64,000 nucleotides of DNA from Thermosynechococcus sp. CL-1 (lineage in GTDB: Bacteria; Cyanobacteriota; Cyanobacteriia; Thermosynechococcales; Thermosynechococcaceae): assembly GCF_008386235.1 (NCBI RefSeq), contig NZ_CP040671.1, positions 186,001-250,000 on the forward strand. The letters run 5' to 3'. The notes under the pieces are model-generated. The model was not told the DNA's origin, did no database searches, and was given only the letters and a program-made list of their open reading frames with translations. Both the position numbers and the translations under genes were made by a program. Shown piece after piece: positions 37,579 to 45,657 of this stretch; positions within the stretch are counted from its first letter, which is position 1, and each line of letters starts with the position of its first letter.

Positions 37579-38541
37579 ATGGCCGTGGATATTGCCTTTA
37601 TTATTGACCCGATCGCCAGCCTTGACCCCGGCCACGATACCAGTGTGGCCTTGATGGAAGCGGCTCAAGCCGCAGGGGTTCAGGTGTGGATCACGGAAAT
37701 TTCCCAACTGCTGATCCGCGAAGGTCAGGTATGGGCGGCGCTCACCCCGATCCAGTTATCGCCCGTGCAACTAGTGGCCAGCCAGTGGCAGATTCCCCAA
37801 CCTTGGTTTCAGACGGGGGCAGTGGAATGGCGACCCCTCAACACCTTTCGAGCGGTGTGGATGCGCAAAGATCCCCCAGTCAATACCGCCTACCTCTATG
37901 CCACCTACTGTCTGGATTTAGTGGATCCTCAAACCACCCTTGTTCTCAACTCGCCCGCAGGGTTGCGCCATGCCAATGAAAAGATGTATGCCCTGCAATT
38001 TCCCAGTGTGATTCCCAAGACCATTGTGACTGGAGACAAGCAGCGTATTCGGGAATTTGTGCAGCAGCAGGGCATGGCCGTTCTCAAGCCCTTGGGGGGC
38101 AAAGCCGGAGAAGGCATTCTCTTTTTACAGGCGGGCGATCGCAACCTCAATTCCATGATTGAAATCAGTACCCAACGCGGACAACTGCCCGTGATGGTGC
38201 AAGAGTATCTACCCGCGGCCAAGGAAGGCGATAAACGAATCATTCTCCTCAATGGGGAACCCATTGGTGCTGTGAATCGGATTCCCACAGGGGATGAATT
38301 TCGGGGCAATATGGCCACCGGCGGACGGGTGGCAGCAGTGGAAATTACCGAGCGCGATCGCCAGATTTGTCAAACCTTGGCTCCTGCCCTCCAGCGCGAT
38401 GGCCTCTATTTTGTGGGGATTGATGTCATTGGTGGCTATTTGACAGAAGTGAATGTCACTAGCCCCACCGGTGTTCGCGAGATCGATCGCCTCAATGGGA
38501 CTTGCCTTGGTCAACAGGTGATGGCTTGGCTATTAGGTTAA
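37579..38541 (+). CDS. gshB: glutathione synthetase
   Basis: ATP-grasp enzyme that adds glycine to gamma-glutamylcysteine. 320 residues with MDVAFIIDP-like start (MAVDIAFIIDPIASLDP), MRKDPPVNTAYLYATY, KPLGGKAGEGILFL and the C-terminal GIDVIGGYLTEVNVTSPTGVREID when read in parts. The four-base gap after grxC implies one transcript. Confidence 0.96.
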   Translation: MAVDIAFIIDPIASLDPGHDTSVALMEAAQAAGVQVWITEISQLLIREGQVWAALTPIQLSPVQLVASQWQIPQPWFQTGAVEWRPLNTFRAVWMRKDPPVNTAYLYATYCLDLVDPQTTLVLNSPAGLRHANEKMYALQFPSVIPKTIVTGDKQRIREFVQQQGMAVLKPLGGKAGEGILFLQAGDRNLNSMIEISTQRGQLPVMVQEYLPAAKEGDKRIILLNGEPIGAVNRIPTGDEFRGNMATGGRVAAVEITERDRQICQTLAPALQRDGLYFVGIDVIGGYLTEVNVTSPTGVREIDRLNGTCLGQQVMAWLLG

Positions 38542-38608
38542 CATTGAGTCATGCTTAGCCACTCAGGGGATGTGATTCAAACCAGTAATCAAGTTTTGAT
38601 AAAGCGAT

Positions 38609-39622
38609 ATGGTTCACAGCAAAGAACGCGCCCCCAGAAATAGAACAATTACGTTGACCGAGCAAGAACAAGCGAAGTATCGGCAGCGACTCCTACGGTT
38701 GAGTCATCCTGTGAGCCTATCAGAAATCATTAACCGCACCATCCATCAAGATATCTTTGAGGTCATCAAGTTTCTCCCAAGTCAATTTGTTGATTTGCTG
38801 TTTATTGATCCACCTTACAACCTGAATAAAGTATTTAACTCAATTAGCTTCAAGAAAAAAAGTTTAGAGGATTACATCAACTGGCTAGAGTCTTGCTTGT
38901 CGAGTCTTGAAAAAATTCTAAAACCAACTGCATCTATTTACATTTGCTCTGATTGGGAATCCTCAACTGCTGTATTTGAAGTCATTAAAGACCGTTTTCA
39001 AATCCGCAACCGAATTACATGGGAGCGCGAGAAAGGACGAGGAGCAAGCAAGAATTGGAAAAATGCCTCTGAGGATATATGGTTCTGCACTGTTTCTAAT
39101 GAGTACACCTTTAATGTTGAGGCTGTTAAGCTCAAGCGTAAAGTCATCGCTCCCTATAGAGTCAATGGACATCCCAAAGATTGGGAACCTACCGAAGAAG
39201 GTAATTACCGCCTAACGCATCCTTCTAACCTGTGGACAGACTTAACTGTGCCCTTTTGGTCAATGCCAGAAAATACAGATCATCCCACCCAAAAGCCCGA
39301 GAAACTACTGGCTAAGGTCATTTTAGCTAGCTCCAATCCAGATGACATTATTTTTGATCCGTTCCTCGGCTCGGGAACAACCTCTGTCGTTGCCAAGAAG
39401 CTCGGTAGACGTTTTTTGGGGGTTGAACTGGATGAGACTTATGCTTGCCTAGCGGAGAAACGCCTTGAAATGGCTGAAGTAGATGCTTCGATTCAGGGCT
39501 ATGCTGATGGCGTGTTTTGGGAAAGAAACACATTAAGTGAGCAAGGACGTTTTACGCAAAAGCAGTATCAGTGCGAAAAACTATTTCACCAACCAGAGCT
39601 TTTTTCCCTAGGAGAAACATAA
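38609..39622 (+). CDS. type II DNA methyltransferase (beta class)
   Basis: Modification half of a restriction-modification pair. 337 residues with catalytic motif IV DPPYNLNKVF (about 71-80) followed later by the SAM motif FDPFLGSGTTSVVAKKLGR (about 250-268). The order catalytic-then-SAM defines the beta class of amino-methyltransferases (N6-adenine or N4-cytosine; DPPY more often adenine). The recognition sequence cannot be read by eye. Base composition is clearly more AT-rich than the genes on both sides and HIP1 sites are absent, supporting acquisition by transfer. Confidence 0.9.
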   Translation: MVHSKERAPRNRTITLTEQEQAKYRQRLLRLSHPVSLSEIINRTIHQDIFEVIKFLPSQFVDLLFIDPPYNLNKVFNSISFKKKSLEDYINWLESCLSSLEKILKPTASIYICSDWESSTAVFEVIKDRFQIRNRITWEREKGRGASKNWKNASEDIWFCTVSNEYTFNVEAVKLKRKVIAPYRVNGHPKDWEPTEEGNYRLTHPSNLWTDLTVPFWSMPENTDHPTQKPEKLLAKVILASSNPDDIIFDPFLGSGTTSVVAKKLGRRFLGVELDETYACLAEKRLEMAEVDASIQGYADGVFWERNTLSEQGRFTQKQYQCEKLFHQPELFSLGET

Positions 39623-39628
39623 GAATCA

Positions 39629-40294
39629 ATGGAAAAAAGACATATTTTCTATGGTGATCAGATTGGTCAGATCGAAGAAAACATCAAAGAACTCTTAAAC
39701 TCACAGGAAGATTTCTTGTCTGCTGTGACAATCAATAGTCCAAGAGCTGTTGGCGATGCTGTTCAGCAAATTCTTGCCAATCATCTACAGGCGGTTCTTG
39801 GTGAAGAGATTTGTAAAAACTATTCAGCACATTTTGCCCGTAGAGCCATGGCTGATCTCGCTTTCAAGGATGATCAAGGATTTTACTATGTCATTGACGT
39901 GAAAACCCACAGATTGAGTACACAGTTTAATATGCCCAATTTAATTTCTGTAGAACGCCTCACTCGTTTCTATCAATCAGATGAAAATGTTTTTGCAATT
40001 TTGCTGATTGCCTATGAGGCTCAAGGAACTCGTATCGGTATTGAAAATGTTCAATTTTTGCCAATCGAGTTTTTGGGGTGGGACTGCTTAACAATTGGCG
40101 CTTTGGGTTGGGGGCAAATTCAGATTGCGAACTCTAATGTTTTAACGATTAACCGTGGCTACTCCCGTAAGCAGTGGATGCTTGAGTTGTGTGATGCATT
40201 AGCTGAATTCTATCCCCGTGAAATTAGCAAAATTGAAGAGCGGTTGAAATACTTTACAAAGGTTCGCGAGTTTTGGCTTAATCATAGCGATTAA
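39629..40294 (+). CDS. type II restriction endonuclease, PD-(D/E)XK-like
   Basis: 221 residues starting six bases after the methyltransferase. A probable nuclease core lies near residues 72-90: acidic AD of MADLAFKDDQGFYYV followed by IDVKTH, matching the D-x(n)-(D/E)xK pattern. The continuation STQFNMPNLISVERLTRFY is reminiscent of blunt-cutting type II enzymes with similar KTH motifs, but I cannot name the specificity. Its position next to a DNA methyltransferase is the main support. Like its partner it is AT-rich and poor in HIP1 sites. Confidence 0.75.
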   Translation: MEKRHIFYGDQIGQIEENIKELLNSQEDFLSAVTINSPRAVGDAVQQILANHLQAVLGEEICKNYSAHFARRAMADLAFKDDQGFYYVIDVKTHRLSTQFNMPNLISVERLTRFYQSDENVFAILLIAYEAQGTRIGIENVQFLPIEFLGWDCLTIGALGWGQIQIANSNVLTINRGYSRKQWMLELCDALAEFYPREISKIEERLKYFTKVREFWLNHSD

Positions 40295-40373
40295 AGCTTT
40301 TTTCATAAAGTTAAACATCATAAACCAAGCTGCAACATGGCTGTGATGCGACTGAAAACGGATATTTGCCTTG

Positions 40374-40412
40374 TATAATCACTGTACTGAATCTCTTCCT
40401 TTTGCCTATAAT
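40374..40412 (+). promoter_or_regulatory. candidate leuC promoter region
   Basis: Two consensus -10 hexamers TATAAT occur at 40374-40379 and 40407-40412, within the 145-base gap between the restriction gene and leuC. Neither has a strong -35, so activator-assisted transcription is possible. The call rests on the -10 matches only. Confidence 0.35.
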
Positions 40413-40439
40413 TGATAAACTGGATTTTTTCACGAGTCT

Positions 40440-41843
40440 ATGAGTCGCGGCACACTCTTCGATAAGGTTTGGGAACAGCACACGGTGGCTACACTGCCCT
40501 CAGGGCAAACGCAGCTCTTTATTGGCCTGCACCTGATTCACGAAGTCACGAGTCCCCAAGCCTTCGCCATGCTGCGGGAGCGGGGATTGGCGGTGTTGTA
40601 TCCGCAGCGAACTGTGGCGACGGTGGATCATATTGTGCCGACAGATACGCTGGCGCGTCCTCTCCAAGATGCCCTCGCTGAAGAGATGCTGCAAGCCCTT
40701 GAGGCGAATTGCCGTGCTCACCATATTCCTTTCTTTGGGATTGGCTCCGGTCGTCAGGGCATTGTCCATGTGATTGCCCCTGAGCAGGGGTTAACGCAAC
40801 CGGGGATGACGATCGCCTGCGGGGATAGCCACACCTCTACCCACGGTGCCTTTGGGGCGATCGCCTTTGGGATTGGCACCAGTCAAGTGCGGGATGTGTT
40901 GGCGACGCAGACCCTCGCCCTCAATAAGCTCAAGGTTCGCAAAGTAGAAGTGAATGGCTCCCTTGGTTCTGGGGTCTATGCCAAGGATCTCATCCTCCAC
41001 ATTATTCGCCACCTTGGTGTTAAAGGCGGTGTTGGCTATGCCTATGAGTTTGCTGGCAGTACCTTTGCCCAGCTCTCAATGGAAGAGCGGATGACCGTCT
41101 GCAATATGGCCATTGAAGGGGGAGCCCGCTGCGGTTATGTCAACCCCGATGAAACCACCTTTGCCTATTTACGAGGCCGCCCCTTTGCTCCCCAGGGCAA
41201 GGCTTGGGATGAGGCGCTGGTGTGGTGGCGATCGCTCGTCAGTGATGCCGATGCTGAATACGATGATGTTGTCACATTTGCGGCTGCAGATATTGCACCG
41301 ACGGTCACTTGGGGTATTACCCCCGGCCAAAGCGTTGCGGTGGATGAGACCTTGCCCACCCTAGAGAGTTTGCCCGAGGCAGAACGGGCGATCGCCGCTG
41401 AAGCCTATGCCTACATGGATCTGCAACCGGGGCAGCCCATTCAAGGCACCAAGATTGATGTCTGCTTTATTGGCAGTTGCACCAATGGTCGCATTAGTGA
41501 TCTGCGGCAGGCTGCCAAAGTTGTCGAAGGGCGCAAAGTCAAACCCGGTGTCAAAGCCTTCGTTGTCCCCGGTTCAGAACGGGTGAAAGCGCAAGCCGAA
41601 GCGGAGGGTCTCGATGTCATTTTCCAAGCCGCAGGGTTTGAATGGCGCAATCCTGGTTGCTCGATGTGCCTCGCCATGAATCCCGACAAGCTGCAAGGGC
41701 GTCAGATCAGTGCCTCCTCTTCCAATCGCAACTTCAAAGGACGCCAAGGATCAGCAGCGGGACGGACACTCCTCATGAGTCCAGCGATGGTGGCCGCCGC
41801 AGCGATTACGGGTGAAGTTACAGATGTGCGGGCATTTCTTTGA
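40440..41843 (+). CDS. leuC: 3-isopropylmalate dehydratase large subunit
   Basis: [4Fe-4S] dehydratase that isomerises 2- to 3-isopropylmalate in leucine synthesis. 467 residues, full length, with [21 protein letters not shown], the cluster cysteines in [10 protein letters not shown] and [13 protein letters not shown], and FKGRQG near the C-terminus. The small subunit leuD is not adjacent here. Confidence 0.96.
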   Translation: MSRGTLFDKVWEQHTVATLPSGQTQLFIGLHLIHEVTSPQAFAMLRERGLAVLYPQRTVATVDHIVPTDTLARPLQDALAEEMLQALEANCRAHHIPFFGIGSGRQGIVHVIAPEQGLTQPGMTIACGDSHTSTHGAFGAIAFGIGTSQVRDVLATQTLALNKLKVRKVEVNGSLGSGVYAKDLILHIIRHLGVKGGVGYAYEFAGSTFAQLSMEERMTVCNMAIEGGARCGYVNPDETTFAYLRGRPFAPQGKAWDEALVWWRSLVSDADAEYDDVVTFAAADIAPTVTWGITPGQSVAVDETLPTLESLPEAERAIAAEAYAYMDLQPGQPIQGTKIDVCFIGSCTNGRISDLRQAAKVVEGRKVKPGVKAFVVPGSERVKAQAEAEGLDVIFQAAGFEWRNPGCSMCLAMNPDKLQGRQISASSSNRNFKGRQGSAAGRTLLMSPAMVAAAAITGEVTDVRAFL

Positions 41844-41982
41844 TGTCCTGCTTAATAGATATCAAGTTCTTTATCAGCCCTGTCACATTCCCTAAAGTAT
41901 GAAATTATCCTCCTAGACAATGACAATAGAGACAAGGGGAGGAGCGGTTTATGTTTCCAATCTTTCCAAAAGGAGGCTGTCT

Positions 41983-42384
41983 ATGAAAATGTTACAGGGC
42001 TTGCTGGGGGCAGTGGTTCTGGGTATGGCCTCTATTTTGCCTGCTGCTGCTGAGACGCTAGTTTCTGATAGCGGGCTGACTGAAATTTACGGCTACCAGC
42101 TTAGCCCCTTGCCGGGAGATATCTTGCCCTACACGACCAAAGTCAATGGACGAGTTTATGAGGGCACCATTAACGTCACGGCAAGCGGCAATGGCTTCGT
42201 GCGCGGCTTTTTTAGCGATCGCGATCTGGGGGGTAATTTTGGCTGTAGTGGCGAAGTAACGATTCAATGGGTACGGGATAATCGCTATATTTCCGTGTGG
42301 CGAGTTGGCGGTACTTATACGCCGCGTCTGCAATGTCCCCAAGCAGGCAGCACCGCTCGGCTGAATATGCGCCTCTATCCCTAG
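41983..42384 (+). CDS. small secreted protein of unknown function
   Basis: 133 residues from ATG 41983, which has a near-perfect AGGAGG eight bases upstream. A cleavable signal peptide ends at LPAAA|ETLVSD. The mature 110 residues are beta-rich with two cysteines (GGNFGCSGEV and PRLQCPQAG) that could form a disulfide. I do not recognise the family. The longer in-frame start at 41920 ignores the strong ribosome binding site. Ends six bases from convergent mgtC. Confidence 0.75.
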   Translation: MKMLQGLLGAVVLGMASILPAAAETLVSDSGLTEIYGYQLSPLPGDILPYTTKVNGRVYEGTINVTASGNGFVRGFFSDRDLGGNFGCSGEVTIQWVRDNRYISVWRVGGTYTPRLQCPQAGSTARLNMRLYP

Positions 42385-42389
42385 AGAAA

Positions 42390-43091
42390 TCAACCATACT
42401 CCTGCTCTGTAATGCGCCAGCGCGCCGAAAGAACACTGGGTTCTAAACTCAAGCGGCTGACCAAGCCTTCAACAAAATCATCATTGCGCTCTTGACTGAG
42501 GAGTTCTGCTTCAATATGGACGCGATCGGGGGTGTCTTCAATATCCTCGCTGAGGAGCGATCGCAACTTCAGCCGACTGCCCGCCAGCGACTGTAACAAG
42601 AGTGCGCGCAAATGAGCCTCAGCATCGGCGCGGCAGACAATATCACAGCGATAGCATAATTCCACTTCGGTGCCCTTGAGGGGCTGCTGATTGATGCGAT
42701 AGCCGAGGGGACGCAAGAGCAGATTGGCCATGAGCACTGCCACTGCTCCTAAGGTTGCCTGATAGAGTAATCCCGAACCACACAGTGCTCCTACTGCCGC
42801 TGCACACCACAGGGTGGCTGCCGTATTTAAGCCGCGCACCGACAGGCCTTCCCGCAGGATCACGCCCCCGCCGAGAAACCCAATACCAGAGACAATTTGG
42901 GCGGCAATCCGCGTTGGACTCGCTTCCCCCGGGGTGAGAGCCGAAAGCATGACAAACAGGGCTGCCCCCGTTGCTACGAGGGTATTTGTGCGCAGACCGG
43001 CCATGCGCTGCCGCCACTGCCGCTCCAAGCCGAGGGCTGCCCCAAGACAAAAGGCTGCTACCAAACGGACAATAAAATCACTCGTTGACAT
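42390..43091 (-). CDS. mgtC: MgtC/SapB family membrane protein
   Basis: 233 residues: four to five membrane helices in the N-terminal 140 residues with the family signature LGLERQWRQRMAGLRTNTLV and GIGFLGGGVIL, then a soluble ACT-like C-terminal domain. MgtC proteins help cells grow at low magnesium, in some bacteria by modulating ATP synthase or transporters. Its placement three bases after mgtE strengthens a magnesium role. Last gene of the minus-strand operon starting at 44945. Confidence 0.88.
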   Translation of the reverse strand: MSTSDFIVRLVAAFCLGAALGLERQWRQRMAGLRTNTLVATGAALFVMLSALTPGEASPTRIAAQIVSGIGFLGGGVILREGLSVRGLNTAATLWCAAAVGALCGSGLLYQATLGAVAVLMANLLLRPLGYRINQQPLKGTEVELCYRCDIVCRADAEAHLRALLLQSLAGSRLKLRSLLSEDIEDTPDRVHIEAELLSQERNDDFVEGLVSRLSLEPSVLSARWRITEQEYG

Positions 43092-43094
43092 CGG

Positions 43095-44471
43095 TTAAAA
43101 CGACAGCCCTAGGAAGACACTCACCAGATAGAAGTAGAGCAACAGCCCTGTAAAGTCCTTGATGGTTGTGATAAAGGGATCCGCCGCTGGCCCGTGGTCA
43201 AAGCCCAACTTCAGCAACACCCAAGGAAGCAATGCCCCTAAGATCGCCGCGAAGGTAATTACAACAAAAAGTGAAAGCCCGACAGCCAGTCCCAGTTGGG
43301 GAATTCCGTTGGGTAACCCTTGCCAGAGGAAGGCAATCAAGCCGCCAGCAGTTCCCAAGATAAGACCCATGATCGCACCAATGCGAAACTCGCGAAAGAG
43401 ATAACCGCCATAGCGACGAATATCAATGTGCTGCCAAGCAAGACCACGGGCAAAGACAGTGGTGGATTGGGTACCGACATTGCCTCCCATGTCCATGACC
43501 ACAGGAATGAAAATGGCTACGGCAACGACGGCTTCCAGAACTTCCTCAAAGTACTGAATCACGCCGCCAACAATCATACCGCCAATGAGGGTAATGATCA
43601 GGCAGATAATCCGCAGTTGCACTGCATAGCGAATGGGACCGCGCACCAGTCGTTCACTCCAAGCTTGATCGCGGTTGAGCAAGTTGCCCACACCTGCTTG
43701 CGCCAAAATGGTGCTCGTTGCCTCCTCCTCAATCAGGTCAATCACATCATCAAAGGTGATATCGCCCACCAGTCGCCCCTCTTGATCCACCACAGGAATA
43801 GCAGGGACATCGTATTCCTTGAGGAGTTTGGCTGCTGCGAGTTCCGGCGCGGTCACAGCGATCGCCAGTTCCTGTCCTTGCACCAAATCTTGAAGCGGCT
43901 GGTGGGGATTTGCTTTCATCAACTGGATCGGCTGCACAAAGCCACGATAAAAGCGCTGTTCATCAATGACAAAAATAATGCTCAGGTCATTAATATCCAA
44001 GGAACTCTCACGGATAGCGGCGATCGCCTGCTCCACGGTCAAGTCTTGCCGCAGCGCCAAGTAGCGCAGATTCATGCGCCGACCAATTGTGCCCTCAGGA
44101 TAGCCCAACAGCAGGTTCACGGCGTCGCGGGATTCTGAGCTTAACTGGCTGAGCAACCGTTTGGTGACCTTGGCAGGTAATTCCTCAAAGAGCCGCACCC
44201 GTTGATCGGCCTCAAGGGCTTCTAGAAAATGCAGAATCTCAGGATCCGTCATCCCTTCAATGAGGGTTGCCTGCTCATCGGGAGTCAGGGCTTCAAAGAC
44301 TGCGATCGCCTTGTCTTTTTCGAGGAGGCGAAAGGCCAATACCCGCTTGTGGGGGTCAATTTGGCGCAGGGCACGCACTAGCTCAGGAATCGTCAGTTGG
44401 TTGGCTGTCCGCTTGGCAGCACCAAGACCCTGCGGATAGGTCAGCAGATCATCGAGGGGATTGATTACCAT
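43095..44471 (-). CDS. mgtE: magnesium transporter MgtE
   Basis: Mg2+-gated channel. 458 residues in the standard order: N-terminal superhelical domain (about 20-130; LLEKDKAIAVFEAL, LLLGYPEGTIGRRMN), CBS pair (about 140-260), a connecting helix and five C-terminal membrane helices including FIPVVMDMGGNVGTQSTTVFARG, the pore signature. Cytosolic Mg2+ closes the channel through the N and CBS domains. It lies 13 bases after the DUF7219-like gene and three before mgtC, so the operon is tightly packed. Confidence 0.95.
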   Translation of the reverse strand: MVINPLDDLLTYPQGLGAAKRTANQLTIPELVRALRQIDPHKRVLAFRLLEKDKAIAVFEALTPDEQATLIEGMTDPEILHFLEALEADQRVRLFEELPAKVTKRLLSQLSSESRDAVNLLLGYPEGTIGRRMNLRYLALRQDLTVEQAIAAIRESSLDINDLSIIFVIDEQRFYRGFVQPIQLMKANPHQPLQDLVQGQELAIAVTAPELAAAKLLKEYDVPAIPVVDQEGRLVGDITFDDVIDLIEEEATSTILAQAGVGNLLNRDQAWSERLVRGPIRYAVQLRIICLIITLIGGMIVGGVIQYFEEVLEAVVAVAIFIPVVMDMGGNVGTQSTTVFARGLAWQHIDIRRYGGYLFREFRIGAIMGLILGTAGGLIAFLWQGLPNGIPQLGLAVGLSLFVVITFAAILGALLPWVLLKLGFDHGPAADPFITTIKDFTGLLLYFYLVSVFLGLSF

Positions 44472-44484
44472 CGCATTGCTCCTT

Positions 44485-44760
44485 CTATGGTTGACAATTT
44501 AGGGTGGGTGAGACAGGGGCATAGGCTTCGCTCAATTGATGCCAGAGATCAGCCAACTGGTTGTAGGCTTCGGATGTAGAAAGTTGCCCACTCGTATGGA
44601 GAGCAGCGATAAACCCTGCCCGTTGAGCAAATTTCTGTAGGTAGGCATCAAAGGTCAGCGCGTCTAGGGTGACGTGCCCACGGTAAAGGGTATAGGGGCA
44701 CAGAAATGCCTGCTTTAATGCCTGCTTTGCATCGTGGGTCATCATGGTTCTAAGCTCCAT
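44485..44760 (-). CDS. small DUF7219-like protein
   Basis: 91 residues, soluble, with the stretch FLCPYTLYRGHVTLDALTFDAYLQKFAQR when read in parts and a C-terminal helix QLADLWHQLSEAY. It resembles the cyanobacterial DUF7219 family (LYP-x-Y-x-G, NLQEFAQR, EAY-x-LW), recalled from memory. Function unknown. ATGs at codons 1, 6 and 7 are all possible starts. Second gene of the magnesium operon, 29 bases after the 51-aa gene. Confidence 0.65.
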   Translation of the reverse strand: MELRTMMTHDAKQALKQAFLCPYTLYRGHVTLDALTFDAYLQKFAQRAGFIAALHTSGQLSTSEAYNQLADLWHQLSEAYAPVSPTLNCQP

Positions 44761-44789
44761 TGAGAAACGACAATAGGATGTTTTAGGGT

Positions 44790-44945
44790 TTAACGAGACA
44801 ACTCAAAGGGTGAGAACTCTCCCAAGTGGGCGATCGCTTGGCTCATGACCGTAATCATCAGGTGGCCAAGGGCAACACCCAGCACTTCCGAAAGGGTAAT
44901 TCCCAGCATTTCGGCCAGCATGCTGAACAAACAAACTTCAAACAT
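44790..44945 (-). CDS. 51-residue hydrophobic protein heading the magnesium operon
   Basis: ATG 44945 to TAA 44790. It begins MFEVCLFSMLAEMLGITLSE and continues with a hydrophobic stretch VLGVALGHLMITVMSQ, ending FSPFELSR. It has a good ribosome binding site (GGAGAG, six bases before ATG). It would form one or two amphipathic or membrane helices. Too short for usual gene calls. It is 29 bases upstream of the DUF7219-like gene and shares its strand and transcript. It could be a regulatory peptide of MgtE, like other small membrane proteins at Mg2+ transporters, but that is only positional inference. No family recognised. Confidence 0.6.
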   Translation of the reverse strand: MFEVCLFSMLAEMLGITLSEVLGVALGHLMITVMSQAIAHLGEFSPFELSR

Positions 44946-45379
44946 AGAAACTCTCCGTTGCTAATGGTTTTGCCACGCAACAACTTGAGCGATGAAAAGT
45001 AGTCGTTCAATAAAAACGCTTGACTACGGGCGATCGCTCTCAACAACAAACAGGTTTGAACCAGCCAACTTTAGGCAGACTCAGGTAGATACCAGACTGA
45101 GACCTATTGAACAATTTGCTTCGTGATCCATCTCCATTTGCAGATCAACTGCCTTGGAACGCGCGGAGATGAACCAGAAGTTCAAGCCATTAGGCAGCAG
45201 ACAAGTCTGAATTCACCTCGGCGATCCTTAGGGGAGAGAGGCTCCACCTATGGCAGGGATCTTCATTAGCGGAGATGGGGTCAGCAGAAGCAACATTACA
45301 GTGACTCCTACTAGACTCCATTAAGAAAATCTCCAAAAATAGACAAATGCCAGCAGCCTAGGAAATCTTTCAACTGCCA
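44946..45379 (-). ncRNA. long structured 5' leader of the magnesium operon
   Basis: From the inferred transcription start near 45379 to ATG 44945 there are about 430 untranslated bases. Visible structure in the minus-strand RNA: a 7-bp stem CATCTCC / GGAGATG (left arm plus 45163-45169, right arm plus 45129-45135) enclosing a GCAG/CTGC hairpin; a second CATCTCCGC copy (plus 45270-45278) that could compete for the same GGAGATG; a bulged stem CTCAG/CTGAG flanked by TAGG/CCTA (plus about 45070-45106); and a terminator-like hairpin at 44999-45027. It does not match the M-box consensus I remember. Confidence 0.5.
44999..45027 (-). terminator. terminator-like hairpin in the magnesium leader
   Basis: On the minus strand GTAGTC pairs with GACTAC across a 17-base loop and is followed by TTTT. 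It sits 54 bases before the first start codon, where a transcription attenuator would be expected. The T-run is short, so strength is uncertain. Confidence 0.45.
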
Positions 45380-45385
45380 CTTGGC

Positions 45386-45414
45386 ATTTTAGGGGGTGAG
45401 CAAGTCTTTGTCAA
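45386..45414 (-). promoter_or_regulatory. consensus promoter of the magnesium operon
   Basis: On the minus strand TTGACA (45409-45414) and TAAAAT (45386-45391) are separated by exactly 17 bases, close to the ideal sigma-70 promoter. Transcription would start near 45379. Confidence 0.75.
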
Positions 45415-45464
45415 GGATCATATGAACAGCTAGGGCGTTGCAGTGGGGCATTCCTAGTCGTATC

Positions 45465-45560
45465 GCCCTTTTCACAGCGATCGAACACCCTCAACCCGCT
45501 AAAAGCCCCGATGGCAGAGCACCGCACTCCCGTTATGTCGCTGATATTTCAGGAAAGGGC
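45465..45560 (+). ncRNA. conserved structured element, copy A, upstream of GGDEF-EAL gene
   Basis: About 96 bases closed by a perfect 7-bp stem GCCCTTT (45465-45471) / AAAGGGC (45554-45560). Inside lie GATCGAACAC (45479-45488) and AAAGCCCC (45502-45509). The same blocks, at identical spacing from the 5' stem, occur in copy B (59958-60049). It ends 97 bases before the start of the 1240-aa gene. Candidate cis-acting RNA; the plus strand is preferred because both copies precede plus-strand GGDEF genes. Confidence 0.55.
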
Positions 45561-45657
45561 TGTCATTCGCTAAAATTGTTAATCATTACTTAAAGTTTCA
45601 TAGTGTAAAACGTCCAGAAGTATCTTAATGCGTGATAAAAATTGTGGATTCTAGCGA

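Noticed and set aside
41878-41895. CCCTGTCACATTCCCTAA resembles CCCTGTCAACATCCCTGA at 60058-60075
   Set aside because: Fourteen of eighteen bases match, but there is no shared structure, spacing or neighbouring block. Chance or a weak promoter similarity is as likely.
44858-45049. 63-codon minus-strand frame overlapping the 51-aa gene
   Set aside because: It is cysteine-rich without family character, has no good ribosome binding site, and overlaps the better-supported 51-aa frame.
45180-45260. Possible M-box (Mg2+) riboswitch core, since AGGCTCC and TAGG-like words occur in the mgt leader
   Set aside because: The words are on the wrong strand or in the wrong order for the M-box core, and the other conserved loops are not present. 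Reported only as an unclassified structured leader.
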